A stretch of 64,000 bases of DNA, from positions 62,001-126,000 of the forward strand of contig NZ_LRFG02000003.1 of NCBI RefSeq assembly GCF_001641755.2. The letters run 5' to 3'. Origin of the DNA: Microbulbifer flavimaris. Lineage in GTDB: Bacteria > Pseudomonadota > Gammaproteobacteria > Pseudomonadales > Cellvibrionaceae. A program made the translations under genes and the position numbers. Shown here one piece after another: positions 53,357-62,605 of the stretch; positions within the stretch are counted from its first letter, which is position 1; every line of letters begins with the position of its first letter. Under the pieces are notes generated by a model. It did not search any database and had not been told where the DNA came from. It saw nothing but the letters and a program-made list of their open reading frames with translations.

Positions 53357-54390
53357 CGCTGCGTCAGCTCCCCGGCGGATTGCTCGACGACCGCCCTGCC
53401 ATCCTGGAGGTGCAGGGTGCCGCGGGTTACCACCCGCTCACCGCGACTGAGGCCATCCAGCACTTCCACCTTGCCCGGGTAGCGCTGTCCCAGCTTGACC
53501 TGGCGTTTGCGGGCCACAAAGCCCTCGTCCACCGGCTCCAGCACGTAAACCCACTGGTTGTTCGCCAGGGGAATCAGCGCCGCTTCGGGAATAGTGAGCG
53601 CCTCGCGCTGGTCGCTGACGATGGTCACCGCCAGCATCATGCCGGGCTTCAACAGCTCCTTCGGGTTATCCACCCGGGCACGCACCGTAAAGGCGCGGGT
53701 CTGGGTATCCACTCGCGCCTCGGCAATCATGACTTCGCCAGTGAAAACCCGCTCCGGGTAAGCGGGGCTTACGGCGCGGATTGGCATCCCCCCCTCCACG
53801 GCCGACATCTGGCGCTCGGGCACAGTGAAATCCAGTTTCAGCTGGCGGATGTCCTGCAGCGTGGTGACCTCCTCACTCGGGGAAACCAGGCTGCCGACAC
53901 TGATATTGCGCAGGCCCAGTTGGCCGGAAAACGGCGCGCGAATGATGCGATCCTCGACCTGGGCTTCCAGTGCCAGCACCCGCGCCCGGGTCTCGGCTAC
54001 CAGTGTCCCGGCGGCATCCAGCTGCTCGCGGGTCGCCAGCTTGTCACGCTCAAGGCGCTGCAGTCGCTCCAGGTCGCGGCGGTGCCGCTCGAGGCTGGCG
54101 CGGGCACCGGCCAGTTCCGCCTGCTCCTCCCCGTGGCTGAGCTCAACCAGCACATCCCCGGCCTTTACCCGCTGGCCGCTGTCGAATTTGATCCCGGTGA
54201 CCCGCTCGGTCTCGCTCGCACGGATAGAGACGAACTCCCAGGCGCGAGCAGTACCAAGAGCCTCGATCGGAGTGGCAATCGGCTCCAGGGTCACCTCAGC
54301 GGTGCGCACCGGAACCGGTTTGCCACCCTGGGCCAGGGCCGGCTGGGACAATAGTGCCAAGAGAAATACGGCAATATGCAAAAGCTTCAT
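53353..54390 (-). CDS. RND efflux periplasmic adaptor (membrane fusion protein)
   Basis: The 345-residue adaptor has a cleavable signal peptide (cleavage near A-L-A), then the barrel-sandwich with F-D-S-G-Q-R-V-K-A-G-D-V-L-V-E-L, a short coiled-coil hairpin (L-E-R-H-R-R-D-L-E-R-L-Q-R-L), and the lipoyl half G-Q-L-G-L-R-N-I-S-V-G. The beta-barrel and membrane-proximal parts follow. It lacks a lipobox. It is co-transcribed with the permease (4-base overlap). Confidence 0.94.
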   Translation of the reverse strand: MKLLHIAVFLLALLSQPALAQGGKPVPVRTAEVTLEPIATPIEALGTARAWEFVSIRASETERVTGIKFDSGQRVKAGDVLVELSHGEEQAELAGARASLERHRRDLERLQRLERDKLATREQLDAAGTLVAETRARVLALEAQVEDRIIRAPFSGQLGLRNISVGSLVSPSEEVTTLQDIRQLKLDFTVPERQMSAVEGGMPIRAVSPAYPERVFTGEVMIAEARVDTQTRAFTVRARVDNPKELLKPGMMLAVTIVSDQREALTIPEAALIPLANNQWVYVLEPVDEGFVARKRQVKLGQRYPGKVEVLDGLSRGERVVTRGTLHLQDGRAVVEQSAGELTQR

Positions 54391-54602
54391 GATCAGGTTC
54401 TTGTCACGGTGAAATAAAACCGCATCACACCGCAGCAGCATCCCGGGCGATTGAATGTTACCGGGCGCAGAGGGGAGCGGGGTATCAGCCCCGGCGCGCA
54501 GGCGAACTGCGGCTCTGGGGTGTTCTGGTTACGGGGGAATTCCGTTTCCGGTTCACCCGGGGCGGCGGCAATGGCCGCCACCCCGGGCGCTTTACTGGCG
54601 TA

Positions 54603-56570
54603 TTACTCGGCGTCGTCGCCGTAGATAATTTTGCTGTTCACTTTCACGGTCAGCGGGTGATAGCCGGCCTTGGCTTGCTCAAAAATCTGCGCTGCCATTT
54701 CCTGTTTGCCGCTCTCCACCAGATTGCGGTAGAGGGGGCGCAGGAACTTGTTGCGGCCGATCTCGGTGAGGAAGTTTTCCAGGCGTTCGAAGGCCGGCTG
54801 GTAATCGTTGCGCACGGCAATCATCAACCAGCTGAATGCGATCTCATTGTTCTTGGACTCGGTGAGATTGAATGCGCTATCAAGCGCCTGCAGCTGTTCC
54901 TCGCTCAGTTTCTCCGGCATTCCGTCCAGGAAATATTTCCACTGGTGGTAGGTCCAGTCGCTGGTATCGATGTCCGCGGCGGCCATCTCGCCATTCAGCC
55001 ACTGCTCGCGCACCGGGTCGATCTTGCTGAATGCATCAGACGTGGGGACCGGCGCGCCCTCCGGGATGCCAGGCTCATGGATCCACTGGCGGATACGCTC
55101 GGCGTCCAGCTTGTCCGGGTATTGGGCCAGCAGGGTCTTCTCCAGGTACTGCTCGAAGTCTTCCGTGGTGATGCTCTGGAAGGCAAAGTTATTGAAGTAG
55201 TCCAGCAGGAACTGATCGAAGTTCTCGCGACCTACCTTCTGCTCCAGCTCGTAGAGGAACAGGGAGCCCTTCTCGTAGGGAATATTGGAAAACACCTCGT
55301 CCGGATCGCGACCGCGCAGGTCGATGGCCATGATCTCATCGCCGTCGGGACGGTCCGCCAGGTCCGCCTTCAGATCGTCGTAACCAAGCGCCATTTCCAT
55401 ACGATAGCGCTCGTCGCCATAGATATTCTGCATGATGCGGTTGGTAAGGTAGGTGGTGAAACCTTCGTTCAGCCACAGGTCACGCCAGCTGGCATTGGTG
55501 ACCAGGTTGCCGGACCAGGAGTGGGCCAGCTCGTGGGCGATCAGCGCTACCAGGCTCTTGTCACCGGCGATCACGGTCGGAGTGATAAAGCTCAGGCGCG
55601 GATTCTCCATGCCGCCGAAGGGGAAGCTGGGAGGCAGGATCAACAGGTCGTAGCGATCCCAGCGGTAGGGACCGTAGGCCTCTTCAGTGGCCTCGAGCAT
55701 GGACTCGGTATCTTCGAACTCGGCCGCTGCGCTCTCGAGCAGTTCGGGTTCGGCGTAGACACCGGTGCGCTCACCCATGGGCTTGAATTCCAGGTCACCC
55801 ACCGCCAGCGCCAGCAGGTAGGAGGGAATCGGCTGCGGCATGGAGAATTCAAATACACCGTCCATTTCCGCTTCAGGGTCGTTGTCCGCACTCATCACTG
55901 CGCGCAATTCTTCCGGGGTGCGGATGGTGGCGTTGTAGGTAATGCGCACCTGCGGCGTGTCCTGCAACGGCACGAAACTGCGGGCGTGGATGGCCTGGGC
56001 CTGGGTGAACAGGAAGGGGTGCTCGCCGCCGGCAGTCTGCTGGGGTTCCAGCCACTGCACACCGGAGGCGTCCGGGGAAGTGCGATAGCGGATGGAAACC
56101 GCGGTGGCATTCTTCGGCAGCTCGATCTTCAGCGGCGTGCCCAGGTTGGGATCAGTCTCGCCCATGGAGAACTTCACCGGCTGCAGCTGCCCACCGTGAC
56201 CGGCCTCCACTGACTCGATCTCCAGGCCACGGGTGTCCAGGATCAGGGGCTTCTTCTTGTCAGTCAGACGCTTCAGCTGCAGCTTCGCCTCGCCCTCGAG
56301 CACCTTGCGATCAAAATCTACGGTGAGGTCCAGGTCCACATGTTTCACGCGGAAATCACTGGTATTGGCAAAGGAGTGGTAGTCCACGCCGGATTCCGGC
56401 TGGTCGGACTGCGCCTTTGCTTCTTCCCGCACTGCTTCAGCAGGCGCTTCTGCAGTCGGCTCGGCGGCGGTCCGGGTCTCGGGCTTTTGCGGCTCCTCTG
56501 AGGGGGAGCAGGCCGCCAGCAGTGACACGGCACCGATCAGCAGGCTGGTACGAAGAAATCTGGAAGACAT
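54603..56570 (-). CDS. M1 family metallo-aminopeptidase lipoprotein
   Basis: The 655-residue protein has a lipoprotein signal (L-A-A-C, about residue 20), followed by a negatively charged linker rich in Glu and Ala. The M1 catalytic domain carries G-G-M-E-N, the zinc motif H-E-L-A-H-S-W and the downstream Glu in N-E-G-F-T-T-Y. The C-terminal helical domain is of leukotriene-A4-hydrolase size. It lacks the large ARM domain of PepN. The lipid anchor puts it in the periplasm or at the surface. ATG 56570 has GGAG at 7 bases. Confidence 0.94.
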   Translation of the reverse strand: MSSRFLRTSLLIGAVSLLAACSPSEEPQKPETRTAAEPTAEAPAEAVREEAKAQSDQPESGVDYHSFANTSDFRVKHVDLDLTVDFDRKVLEGEAKLQLKRLTDKKKPLILDTRGLEIESVEAGHGGQLQPVKFSMGETDPNLGTPLKIELPKNATAVSIRYRTSPDASGVQWLEPQQTAGGEHPFLFTQAQAIHARSFVPLQDTPQVRITYNATIRTPEELRAVMSADNDPEAEMDGVFEFSMPQPIPSYLLALAVGDLEFKPMGERTGVYAEPELLESAAAEFEDTESMLEATEEAYGPYRWDRYDLLILPPSFPFGGMENPRLSFITPTVIAGDKSLVALIAHELAHSWSGNLVTNASWRDLWLNEGFTTYLTNRIMQNIYGDERYRMEMALGYDDLKADLADRPDGDEIMAIDLRGRDPDEVFSNIPYEKGSLFLYELEQKVGRENFDQFLLDYFNNFAFQSITTEDFEQYLEKTLLAQYPDKLDAERIRQWIHEPGIPEGAPVPTSDAFSKIDPVREQWLNGEMAAADIDTSDWTYHQWKYFLDGMPEKLSEEQLQALDSAFNLTESKNNEIAFSWLMIAVRNDYQPAFERLENFLTEIGRNKFLRPLYRNLVESGKQEMAAQIFEQAKAGYHPLTVKVNSKIIYGDDAE

Positions 56571-56745
56571 ATCAAAGCTCCAGTTGGTTTTTTGGCTTCT
56601 TGAAATTGCGCTAAAGGATAACCAAACGGCGGCAGAAGGTGAAAGCGCGTTGCAGGAAAAGGGATCCCGGAGTAGATATTTTGCGCGTTTTGACCGCCAG
56701 TAGAGAGGAAATTGCCGACGGCGAGGGGACACCGCCGGCCGCGGC

Positions 56746-58833
56746 TCAGTCCAGGCTGAAGTCGAAAGCCATTTCTTCAGCGGGCGCCTGGACATAGTAG
56801 CCCTGGATATAGTCTGTACCCGTCTGCCAGAGGGTCGGCAGCATGCTGGCCTGCTCGATATGGGGAACGATGACCTTGGTGTTGGTGGCAGTGAGCTCCT
56901 TGACCAGGTTGGCCAGGGTCTCGCTGCTCTCGCCCTCATCCTGCACTTCGCGCACGAAAGACGGGTCCACTTTGGCCATGTCGACCTTGACGTGCTCCAG
57001 CGACTTGAACGGGTTGAGGCCGGTGCCAAAGTGGCAGACCGCCACCCGGCAGCCCAGGTCCTGCACCTGCTTGGTGAAGTCCCGCGCGGCATGCAGGTTG
57101 CTGTTGATGTCTTCCTGGCGCAACTGGAACACCACGGAACTCGGCGACACCTTGGCGGCCTTGAACGCCACCCCCAGCCAGGCGGGCAACCCGCTATCCA
57201 CCAGGGTGGCCGCAGTCAGGTGCAACAACAGTGTGACCTGTTTGCCGTCCGCCCGCTGTGCCGCAGCCGCCTTCATGGCGGAGAGGATAATCCAGCGGTC
57301 CATTTTCGTGGACAGGCTTGCATCGCCGATACCTTCCAGGAAAGCCACCGGGGCCAGCTCTTCCTTTCCGTCTACCAGGCGTACCAACACCTCATAGATG
57401 TGCTCCCCGCTGCCCTGCAGGCTCAACACCGGCTGGTAAAGCAGCTTGAGATTACCGGCCTCAAGGGCCTGGGCCACCCGCGCACGGCGGTAGGTATTGG
57501 CATCGTCGTGCTGTTCGGTGTCTGGTTCATACAGGGCAAAACTGTTGCCCTTGTCGTTTTTCTGCAGGGCCTGGTCATGGGCCTTGAGCGCCTGGTTGAG
57601 AACCTTCTCGCCACTGCCGGAGGCCTCACTGAGCAGGGAAATCCCCACTGAGGCGGTGACCTGCACGGTCTTGCCGGCGGCCTCGAAAATGGTGTCGGAA
57701 ATTTTCTGGAGTAATTCCTTCGTGCGACGCTCGGCGCTGTCGGGCGTTGTCTCGGACATCAGGAGGCAGAAGCTCTCGTCGCCATAGCGTGCCACCAGGT
57801 CACCGCGGCGCAGGCTGGACTGTAGCAACTCCGCCACTTTCTTCTGCAGGTCATCGGCACCCGCCACCCCAACGGTTCCCAGTACCGTCTCCTCGAAACG
57901 GTCGATCTCCAAGTACAGGAGGCCGCCGGTGCGCTGGGAGCCAGCGATGGAGTTAATGGTCGCGTCCAGCACACGGAGAAAGTGCTGGCGATTGTAGAGG
58001 CCGGTGAGGGGGTCTCGATTCTTGATATCACTGAGCTGGGCCTCCAGCTGTTCGGTATCGCCCGTCCGGGTGGCGATCCGCACCTGCAGGCAACGTTCTT
58101 CATCGTAAACCGTGGAGAGTACTTCCGCCCTGGTTGGCAGCGCGGAGCCGGAAGCGGTCTTGGCCGTGAACTTCCACTGCCGGGCTTCCACCTCATTGTT
58201 GTCGATCGCGCACTGCTTGAGGAATTCCCGCCCGTCCTCGCGCTCGCTCTCGGTCAACATATCGATCAGCGGCTGGTACTCCACATCGTCGTTGTTCTGA
58301 TAACCGAGCCGCTCGGCGAAGGATTCATTGGCGTAGACGATCAAGCCATCGGAGACATAGGCAATGGCATCCTTGGAGCTGTCCAGCAGTTCTTTGGCCC
58401 GCTGCAGCGTGGCATGGTAGCGGCGGTCATGGAGCCGGGCCCGGCGGCGGTTCTCCAGCGCCAGCATTTCCCGCTGGATCACCAGCAACAGGTGCTGATC
58501 CTCATCCACCGTGACCACGTCCCGTGCTCCCAGCTTCAGGCCTTCCACCACCGGCTGCGCGCCATTGCGCTCACTCAGCAGCAGTACGGGGACATCCTTT
58601 TGCATCTTGTGGATTGTCCGCAGGGCTACCGCGGGCGCGAGCTTGCTGCTGTTCTCCGCAGCAATCAGCAGATCCCAGGTCTTGTCCTGCAACAGTTTCA
58701 CCAGTGCGGCCTCGCTGGTGACGTGCTGTGCCCGGTTGGGACGGCCGGCGTTGTGCAGCATGCTAACCAGCCGTTGGGCCTCCGAGGGCATATCGTGAAT
58801 CAGGAGAAGTCGAATAGTGTCGCTGCTGCTCAT
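56746..58833 (-). CDS. fimX: FimX-like degenerate GGDEF/EAL protein
   Basis: The 695-residue protein has a receiver-like domain (residues about 1-125, but the phosphoacceptor region reads L-L-I-A-A-E, so Asp is lost), a PAS domain (about 150-260), a GGDEF domain with G-D-E-S-F at 351-355, and an EAL domain whose signature is E-V-L at 481-483. The domain order and both changed signatures match P. aeruginosa FimX (GDSIF, EVL). FimX binds c-di-GMP through the EAL domain and promotes type IV pilus assembly. It is not expected to be catalytic. serB lies 6.8 kb away, in the same region as the PAO1 fimX-serB pair. Confidence 0.9.
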   Translation of the reverse strand: MSSSDTIRLLLIHDMPSEAQRLVSMLHNAGRPNRAQHVTSEAALVKLLQDKTWDLLIAAENSSKLAPAVALRTIHKMQKDVPVLLLSERNGAQPVVEGLKLGARDVVTVDEDQHLLLVIQREMLALENRRRARLHDRRYHATLQRAKELLDSSKDAIAYVSDGLIVYANESFAERLGYQNNDDVEYQPLIDMLTESEREDGREFLKQCAIDNNEVEARQWKFTAKTASGSALPTRAEVLSTVYDEERCLQVRIATRTGDTEQLEAQLSDIKNRDPLTGLYNRQHFLRVLDATINSIAGSQRTGGLLYLEIDRFEETVLGTVGVAGADDLQKKVAELLQSSLRRGDLVARYGDESFCLLMSETTPDSAERRTKELLQKISDTIFEAAGKTVQVTASVGISLLSEASGSGEKVLNQALKAHDQALQKNDKGNSFALYEPDTEQHDDANTYRRARVAQALEAGNLKLLYQPVLSLQGSGEHIYEVLVRLVDGKEELAPVAFLEGIGDASLSTKMDRWIILSAMKAAAAQRADGKQVTLLLHLTAATLVDSGLPAWLGVAFKAAKVSPSSVVFQLRQEDINSNLHAARDFTKQVQDLGCRVAVCHFGTGLNPFKSLEHVKVDMAKVDPSFVREVQDEGESSETLANLVKELTATNTKVIVPHIEQASMLPTLWQTGTDYIQGYYVQAPAEEMAFDFSLD

Positions 58834-58972
58834 CTTATTGCTCTTTGTGACTACTGCGGCGGCCGCTGGCGCGGCCGCAGGCACCGGGAAGGGCCGGCGC
58901 TAAAGGAGCTTAAGTTTAGGTTGCGTCAGCAGTCACTTACAAGGGCACCGACATCCGTGGTCGCGATGCTCG

Positions 58973-60673
58973 TCACACAAATTCAAAGCACGCGAAACTG
59001 CTGCCGCTTTCAACCTGCCTGCCGAGCCGCAGGGAGCGCGCCTCGGGCCGGCAGAGCAACTCCCCATTGTCGCCGCATTTAAACAGCGGTTCCGGCAGCG
59101 CAAGCGCCACCCTCTCCCCGTCTGCCATGCGCAGCAGCAACCCCGAAATCGGCGCCGACAGATGCCCGGCATTGGTATGCCGCTGCACCTGGACCACCAG
59201 GGTCTCGGAGGCCAGCACTTCCAATCCGGCCCGGACACAGTCCGGCAGCGTGTACTGCCAGCGAATGATTGCCAGCTGCCAGGTGTCTACCAGGCGCACG
59301 GCGAGCAATTCGCCGACACGTACTTTTTCGGCCAGTTGCGCCGGGAGTTTCAGGCCCATACCGCCGCTGCTGAAGTCTGCGACTCCCGCCTCTACCGCGC
59401 GGTAACGCTCGGCAACAGACTCGCGTACGCCCCCCTTCCAGCGACTGCCAAGGCTCGGGGCATCGGGCAGAACCCCACCAAATTCACTGGCCTGGCGACG
59501 CAGCCCCGTGCGTGTGCCGGAGCTCGCTTCGCCCTCACTTTTGCTACCACAGAAGCGGTCGAGGACTTCTTTTTCTGGAGGGGTACCGGTTCCCAGGTGA
59601 TGGCAGACGGCACCGAGGCCGACCAGCACCTCGCAACGCTGTTCCGTCGGGGTGCGGCGCTCATGCCGGCCAAAGTGATCGGCCCAGCCGCAATACACTC
59701 GGCGGACCAGCCCTCCCTCGCTGTCCCCGGGCTGACGGGACAGCTGGTCGAGAAGCCGCTTCAGATCGATTTTCCACCCCAGTGGTGCAGTGAAGTGACG
59801 CAGGTCGAGCTGGCAGTTTTCAATGCGATTGCTGGGAATCGGTGGCTGATCGAGTGCCAGTGAGGCGAGCAACCCGGCATCGCGGTCTGCATAGTTGTCA
59901 TCGATGGCGGCATCGCCGGCCCAGCGATGGGTGAGAGACCACAACCGCTCCTGCTCCGCCACCTCGAGTTGCCCCGGGTTGGCACTGGCAAAGAGCGCTG
60001 CCTGTATGTAGGCATTGGCAACCCGGTCACGGCGCTGTGGATGATGGCGGTCCCGTACGGCCCGGGTATCCAGCTCCTGCGCCCGGGCCAGCTGCACCAG
60101 CAGCTGCAGGTTGCGCCAGGTATGGCGCGGGGTGGCGACAGAAAACAGGGGGACGAGCTGTATCAACCGGCGGTAGGCATCGACGGCCCGTTGCAGGGCG
60201 CGGGCATTACGCCGGCGCCCCAGCAGAGGTAGGCCCGGCTCCAGGCGCAACTGCTGTGCCAGTGCACTGTAGGCCAGCGCCAGCTGCTGGAGCAGGCGTA
60301 TTGAACTGCGCACGCCCGCCTGCAGCGCAGGGCCGCGGGCATTGAGCTGACCTGCCTGACGCAGTGCCATACCATCGACACAGGCCAGGGCGTACTCCCG
60401 CACCAGCTCCAGCATTGGCAGGCGCTGCGAGGCAGGGCCGCGCCAGCGGGCGATTTCATCGGCAAGATTGATCAGTAAGGTCGACAGGCGTTGCTGGTCA
60501 CTGGCCTGATACGGCTGGAGATACTGGTCTGCGAGCCAGTCATACAACTGGCGCTCGCTGTCACAGCCACAGGTCAATGCGTCCAGTGACGGTGGCGGCA
60601 GCTGAAGCCGCGCAAACAGATCTGGTGCGGTGATCGCCATACGGGACACCGTTTGAGTGGGAGCTTCCGGCAT
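58973..60673 (-). CDS. PilZ-like domain protein (PA4958-type neighbour of fimX)
   Basis: The 566-residue protein is mostly helical over residues 1-320. It then has a PilZ-like region: R-R-T-P-T-E-Q-R at about 339-346 before a beta strand, and D-F-S-S-G-G at 433-438, matching the PilZ D/N-x-S-x-x-G motif. About 60 residues between them form an unusual insertion. A C-terminal beta region follows. It lies directly upstream of fimX in the same direction, as an uncharacterised gene does in P. aeruginosa (PA4958), so a c-di-GMP link is plausible. The assignment to PilZ is by eye only. Confidence 0.65.
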   Translation of the reverse strand: MPEAPTQTVSRMAITAPDLFARLQLPPPSLDALTCGCDSERQLYDWLADQYLQPYQASDQQRLSTLLINLADEIARWRGPASQRLPMLELVREYALACVDGMALRQAGQLNARGPALQAGVRSSIRLLQQLALAYSALAQQLRLEPGLPLLGRRRNARALQRAVDAYRRLIQLVPLFSVATPRHTWRNLQLLVQLARAQELDTRAVRDRHHPQRRDRVANAYIQAALFASANPGQLEVAEQERLWSLTHRWAGDAAIDDNYADRDAGLLASLALDQPPIPSNRIENCQLDLRHFTAPLGWKIDLKRLLDQLSRQPGDSEGGLVRRVYCGWADHFGRHERRTPTEQRCEVLVGLGAVCHHLGTGTPPEKEVLDRFCGSKSEGEASSGTRTGLRRQASEFGGVLPDAPSLGSRWKGGVRESVAERYRAVEAGVADFSSGGMGLKLPAQLAEKVRVGELLAVRLVDTWQLAIIRWQYTLPDCVRAGLEVLASETLVVQVQRHTNAGHLSAPISGLLLRMADGERVALALPEPLFKCGDNGELLCRPEARSLRLGRQVESGSSFACFEFV

Positions 60674-60794
60674 TTTCTCTAACCATCCATTGGTTAGCCG
60701 CCAGTATAGGGAGCGGATAATTCCTCAAACAAGCGGTTAATAAGGAATATCACGCCAAAATTGTGAAATCCGTCACCTGCGGGTCACGTTCGGC

Positions 60795-61832
60795 TCAGAT
60801 CGGTGTCTTGGAGGCCTCACCGGCGATCTCCCGTACCAGTGTCGGAACCAGGTAGCCCGGCAGGCGCTTCCGGATCGCAGCCACGAGGGCCAGTGCCCGA
60901 TCGTCGGTAATTTCGAAATGCGCCGCGCCCTGGACCCGGTCCAGCTGGTGCAGGTAGTAAGGCAATACGCCAGCTTCAAACAACCGCTCGCTCAGCTGGG
61001 CCAGCGCCTCCTCGGAGTCGTTGACGCCACGCAGGAGCACTGCCTGGTTCAACAGCGTCACGCCGGCACTACGGAGCTTCTGCAAGGCAGCGTGCACCCG
61101 CTGGTCGATTTCGTTGGCATGGTTGCAGTGCAGCACCAAGACCGGTTTGAGCCTGCTGCCGGTCAACCAGCCCAGCAGCTCGTCCGTCACGCGAGCGGGT
61201 GCGACGATCGGCAGGCGGGTGTGCACGCGCAGGGTCGCGAGCTGCGGTATGGCCGCCAGCTGATCGGCAACCCACTGCAATTGCCGGTCACCAAGCACCA
61301 GTGGATCGCCGCCACTCAGGATCACTTCCCGCAGTTCACGCTGCCCGCGGATATAGTCCAGGGCACCCTGCCACTGGGAGCGGCTCAGGTGGTTGTCGCC
61401 GTAAGGGAACAGGCGGCGGAAGCAGTAGCGGCAGTTCACCGCGCACTGCCCGGCAGCAATCAACAACAGCCGTCCGCGGTATTTGTGCACCACCCCCGGC
61501 ACCGGATTGGCTGCGCCCTCCCCCAGCGGATCCGGGGTGAATCCCGGAACGGGCTCCAGCTCCGGCGCGCCGGGCAGGACTTGCAGCAGCAACGGATCCT
61601 GCGGATCGCCCTTGGTCATGCGGGAGAGAAAGGGGCGCGGGACCCGCAGGGCGAAGTCACCACTGGCCCGCAAGGCAGCCGGCAACTGGGCCGGATCCAG
61701 CTCCAGCAACCGGATCAGCTCCCGGGGATCGGTGACCAGATCGCCAAGCTCCTCCTGCCAGCGGCGCTCGGCGTGCTGCGCGGGGTCATCGCTGGCAACG
61801 ATTTCACGGGGAACGGGGGCGTGCTGTATCAT
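60795..61832 (-). CDS. epmB: EF-P beta-lysylation protein EpmB (KamA-family lysine 2,3-aminomutase)
   Basis: The 345-residue radical SAM enzyme converts (S)-alpha-lysine to (R)-beta-lysine for EF-P modification. The cluster motif C-x3-C-x2-C is C-A-V-N-C-R-Y-C. Other family blocks are S-G-G-D-P-L-V-L and H-C-N-H-A-N-E-I. It is divergent from efp with 126 bases between. With efp and epmA it completes the lysylation set except EpmC, which is not in this window. Confidence 0.95.
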   Translation of the reverse strand: MIQHAPVPREIVASDDPAQHAERRWQEELGDLVTDPRELIRLLELDPAQLPAALRASGDFALRVPRPFLSRMTKGDPQDPLLLQVLPGAPELEPVPGFTPDPLGEGAANPVPGVVHKYRGRLLLIAAGQCAVNCRYCFRRLFPYGDNHLSRSQWQGALDYIRGQRELREVILSGGDPLVLGDRQLQWVADQLAAIPQLATLRVHTRLPIVAPARVTDELLGWLTGSRLKPVLVLHCNHANEIDQRVHAALQKLRSAGVTLLNQAVLLRGVNDSEEALAQLSERLFEAGVLPYYLHQLDRVQGAAHFEITDDRALALVAAIRKRLPGYLVPTLVREIAGEASKTPI

Positions 61833-61958
61833 ATGTGGCTATTCAACTTGCGCAGAGCGCGCAAATTTTAAGCGCCCAGACCAAAATTGGAAGGGCAAAA
61901 ATTGAGAGGAAGGCCGGCAACCATCGCCCGCCTCCCCGAGTTGCACTCAGAGGAATCC

Positions 61959-62531
61959 ATGGCTAGTTACTCCACCAACGAATTCAAGGGCGGTCTCAAG
62001 GTAATGCTGGACGGCGACCCCTGCTCCATCGTGGAAAATGAATTCGTCAAACCCGGCAAGGGCCAGGCGTTCAACCGCGTCAAGCTGCGCAACCTGAAGA
62101 CCGGCCGGGTCTGGGAGCGCACCTTCCGCTCCGGTGAGAGCCTGGAAGCCGCGGATGTCATGGACCGCGATATGGAATACCTCTACAACGACGGCGAGTT
62201 CTACCACTTCATGGAGCCGGAAACCTTCGAGCAGCATCAGGCCAGCGCAGACGCGGTTGCCGATGCGGCCAAGTGGCTCAAGGAGCAGGATGTCTGCACC
62301 GTGACCCTGTATAACGGCGCCCCGCTGGCGGTCACCCCGCCCAACCACGTGATTCTGGAAATCACTGACACCGATCCGGGTCTGCGTGGCGACACCGCCC
62401 AGGGTGGCACCAAGCCCGCCACCCTCTCCACCGGCGCCGTGGTGAAAGTACCGCTGTTCCTGGAAATCGGCGAGACCGTCAAGGTAGACACCCGCACCGG
62501 TGAATACCTGGGCCGCGCCAAGGACGACTAA
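61959..62531 (+). CDS. efp: Elongation factor P
   Basis: The 190-residue protein relieves ribosome stalling at polyproline. Lys34, the modified residue, lies in V-K-P-G-K-G-Q-A-F. The three OB-like domains are all present, ending in [15 protein letters not shown] 61959 has AGAGGA upstream. It is followed after 28 bases by a 12-bp hairpin, then by epmA. Confidence 0.98.
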   Translation: MASYSTNEFKGGLKVMLDGDPCSIVENEFVKPGKGQAFNRVKLRNLKTGRVWERTFRSGESLEAADVMDRDMEYLYNDGEFYHFMEPETFEQHQASADAVADAAKWLKEQDVCTVTLYNGAPLAVTPPNHVILEITDTDPGLRGDTAQGGTKPATLSTGAVVKVPLFLEIGETVKVDTRTGEYLGRAKDD

Positions 62532-62559
62532 CTGGTTGTCCGGACCCTGCTCCGTCACT

Positions 62560-62587
62560 CTTACCGCCGCCAGCCGGCGGCGGTAAG
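62560..62587 (+). terminator. Hairpin between efp and epmA (attenuator or mRNA-stabilising)
   Basis: CTTACCGCCGCC and GGCGGCGGTAAG form a perfect 12-bp stem with loop AGCC. No T-run follows, so it is not a clean terminator. It may lower epmA expression relative to efp or stabilise the efp mRNA. Confidence 0.5.
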
Positions 62588-62605
62588 CCTGCTCACGCGT
62601 TACCC

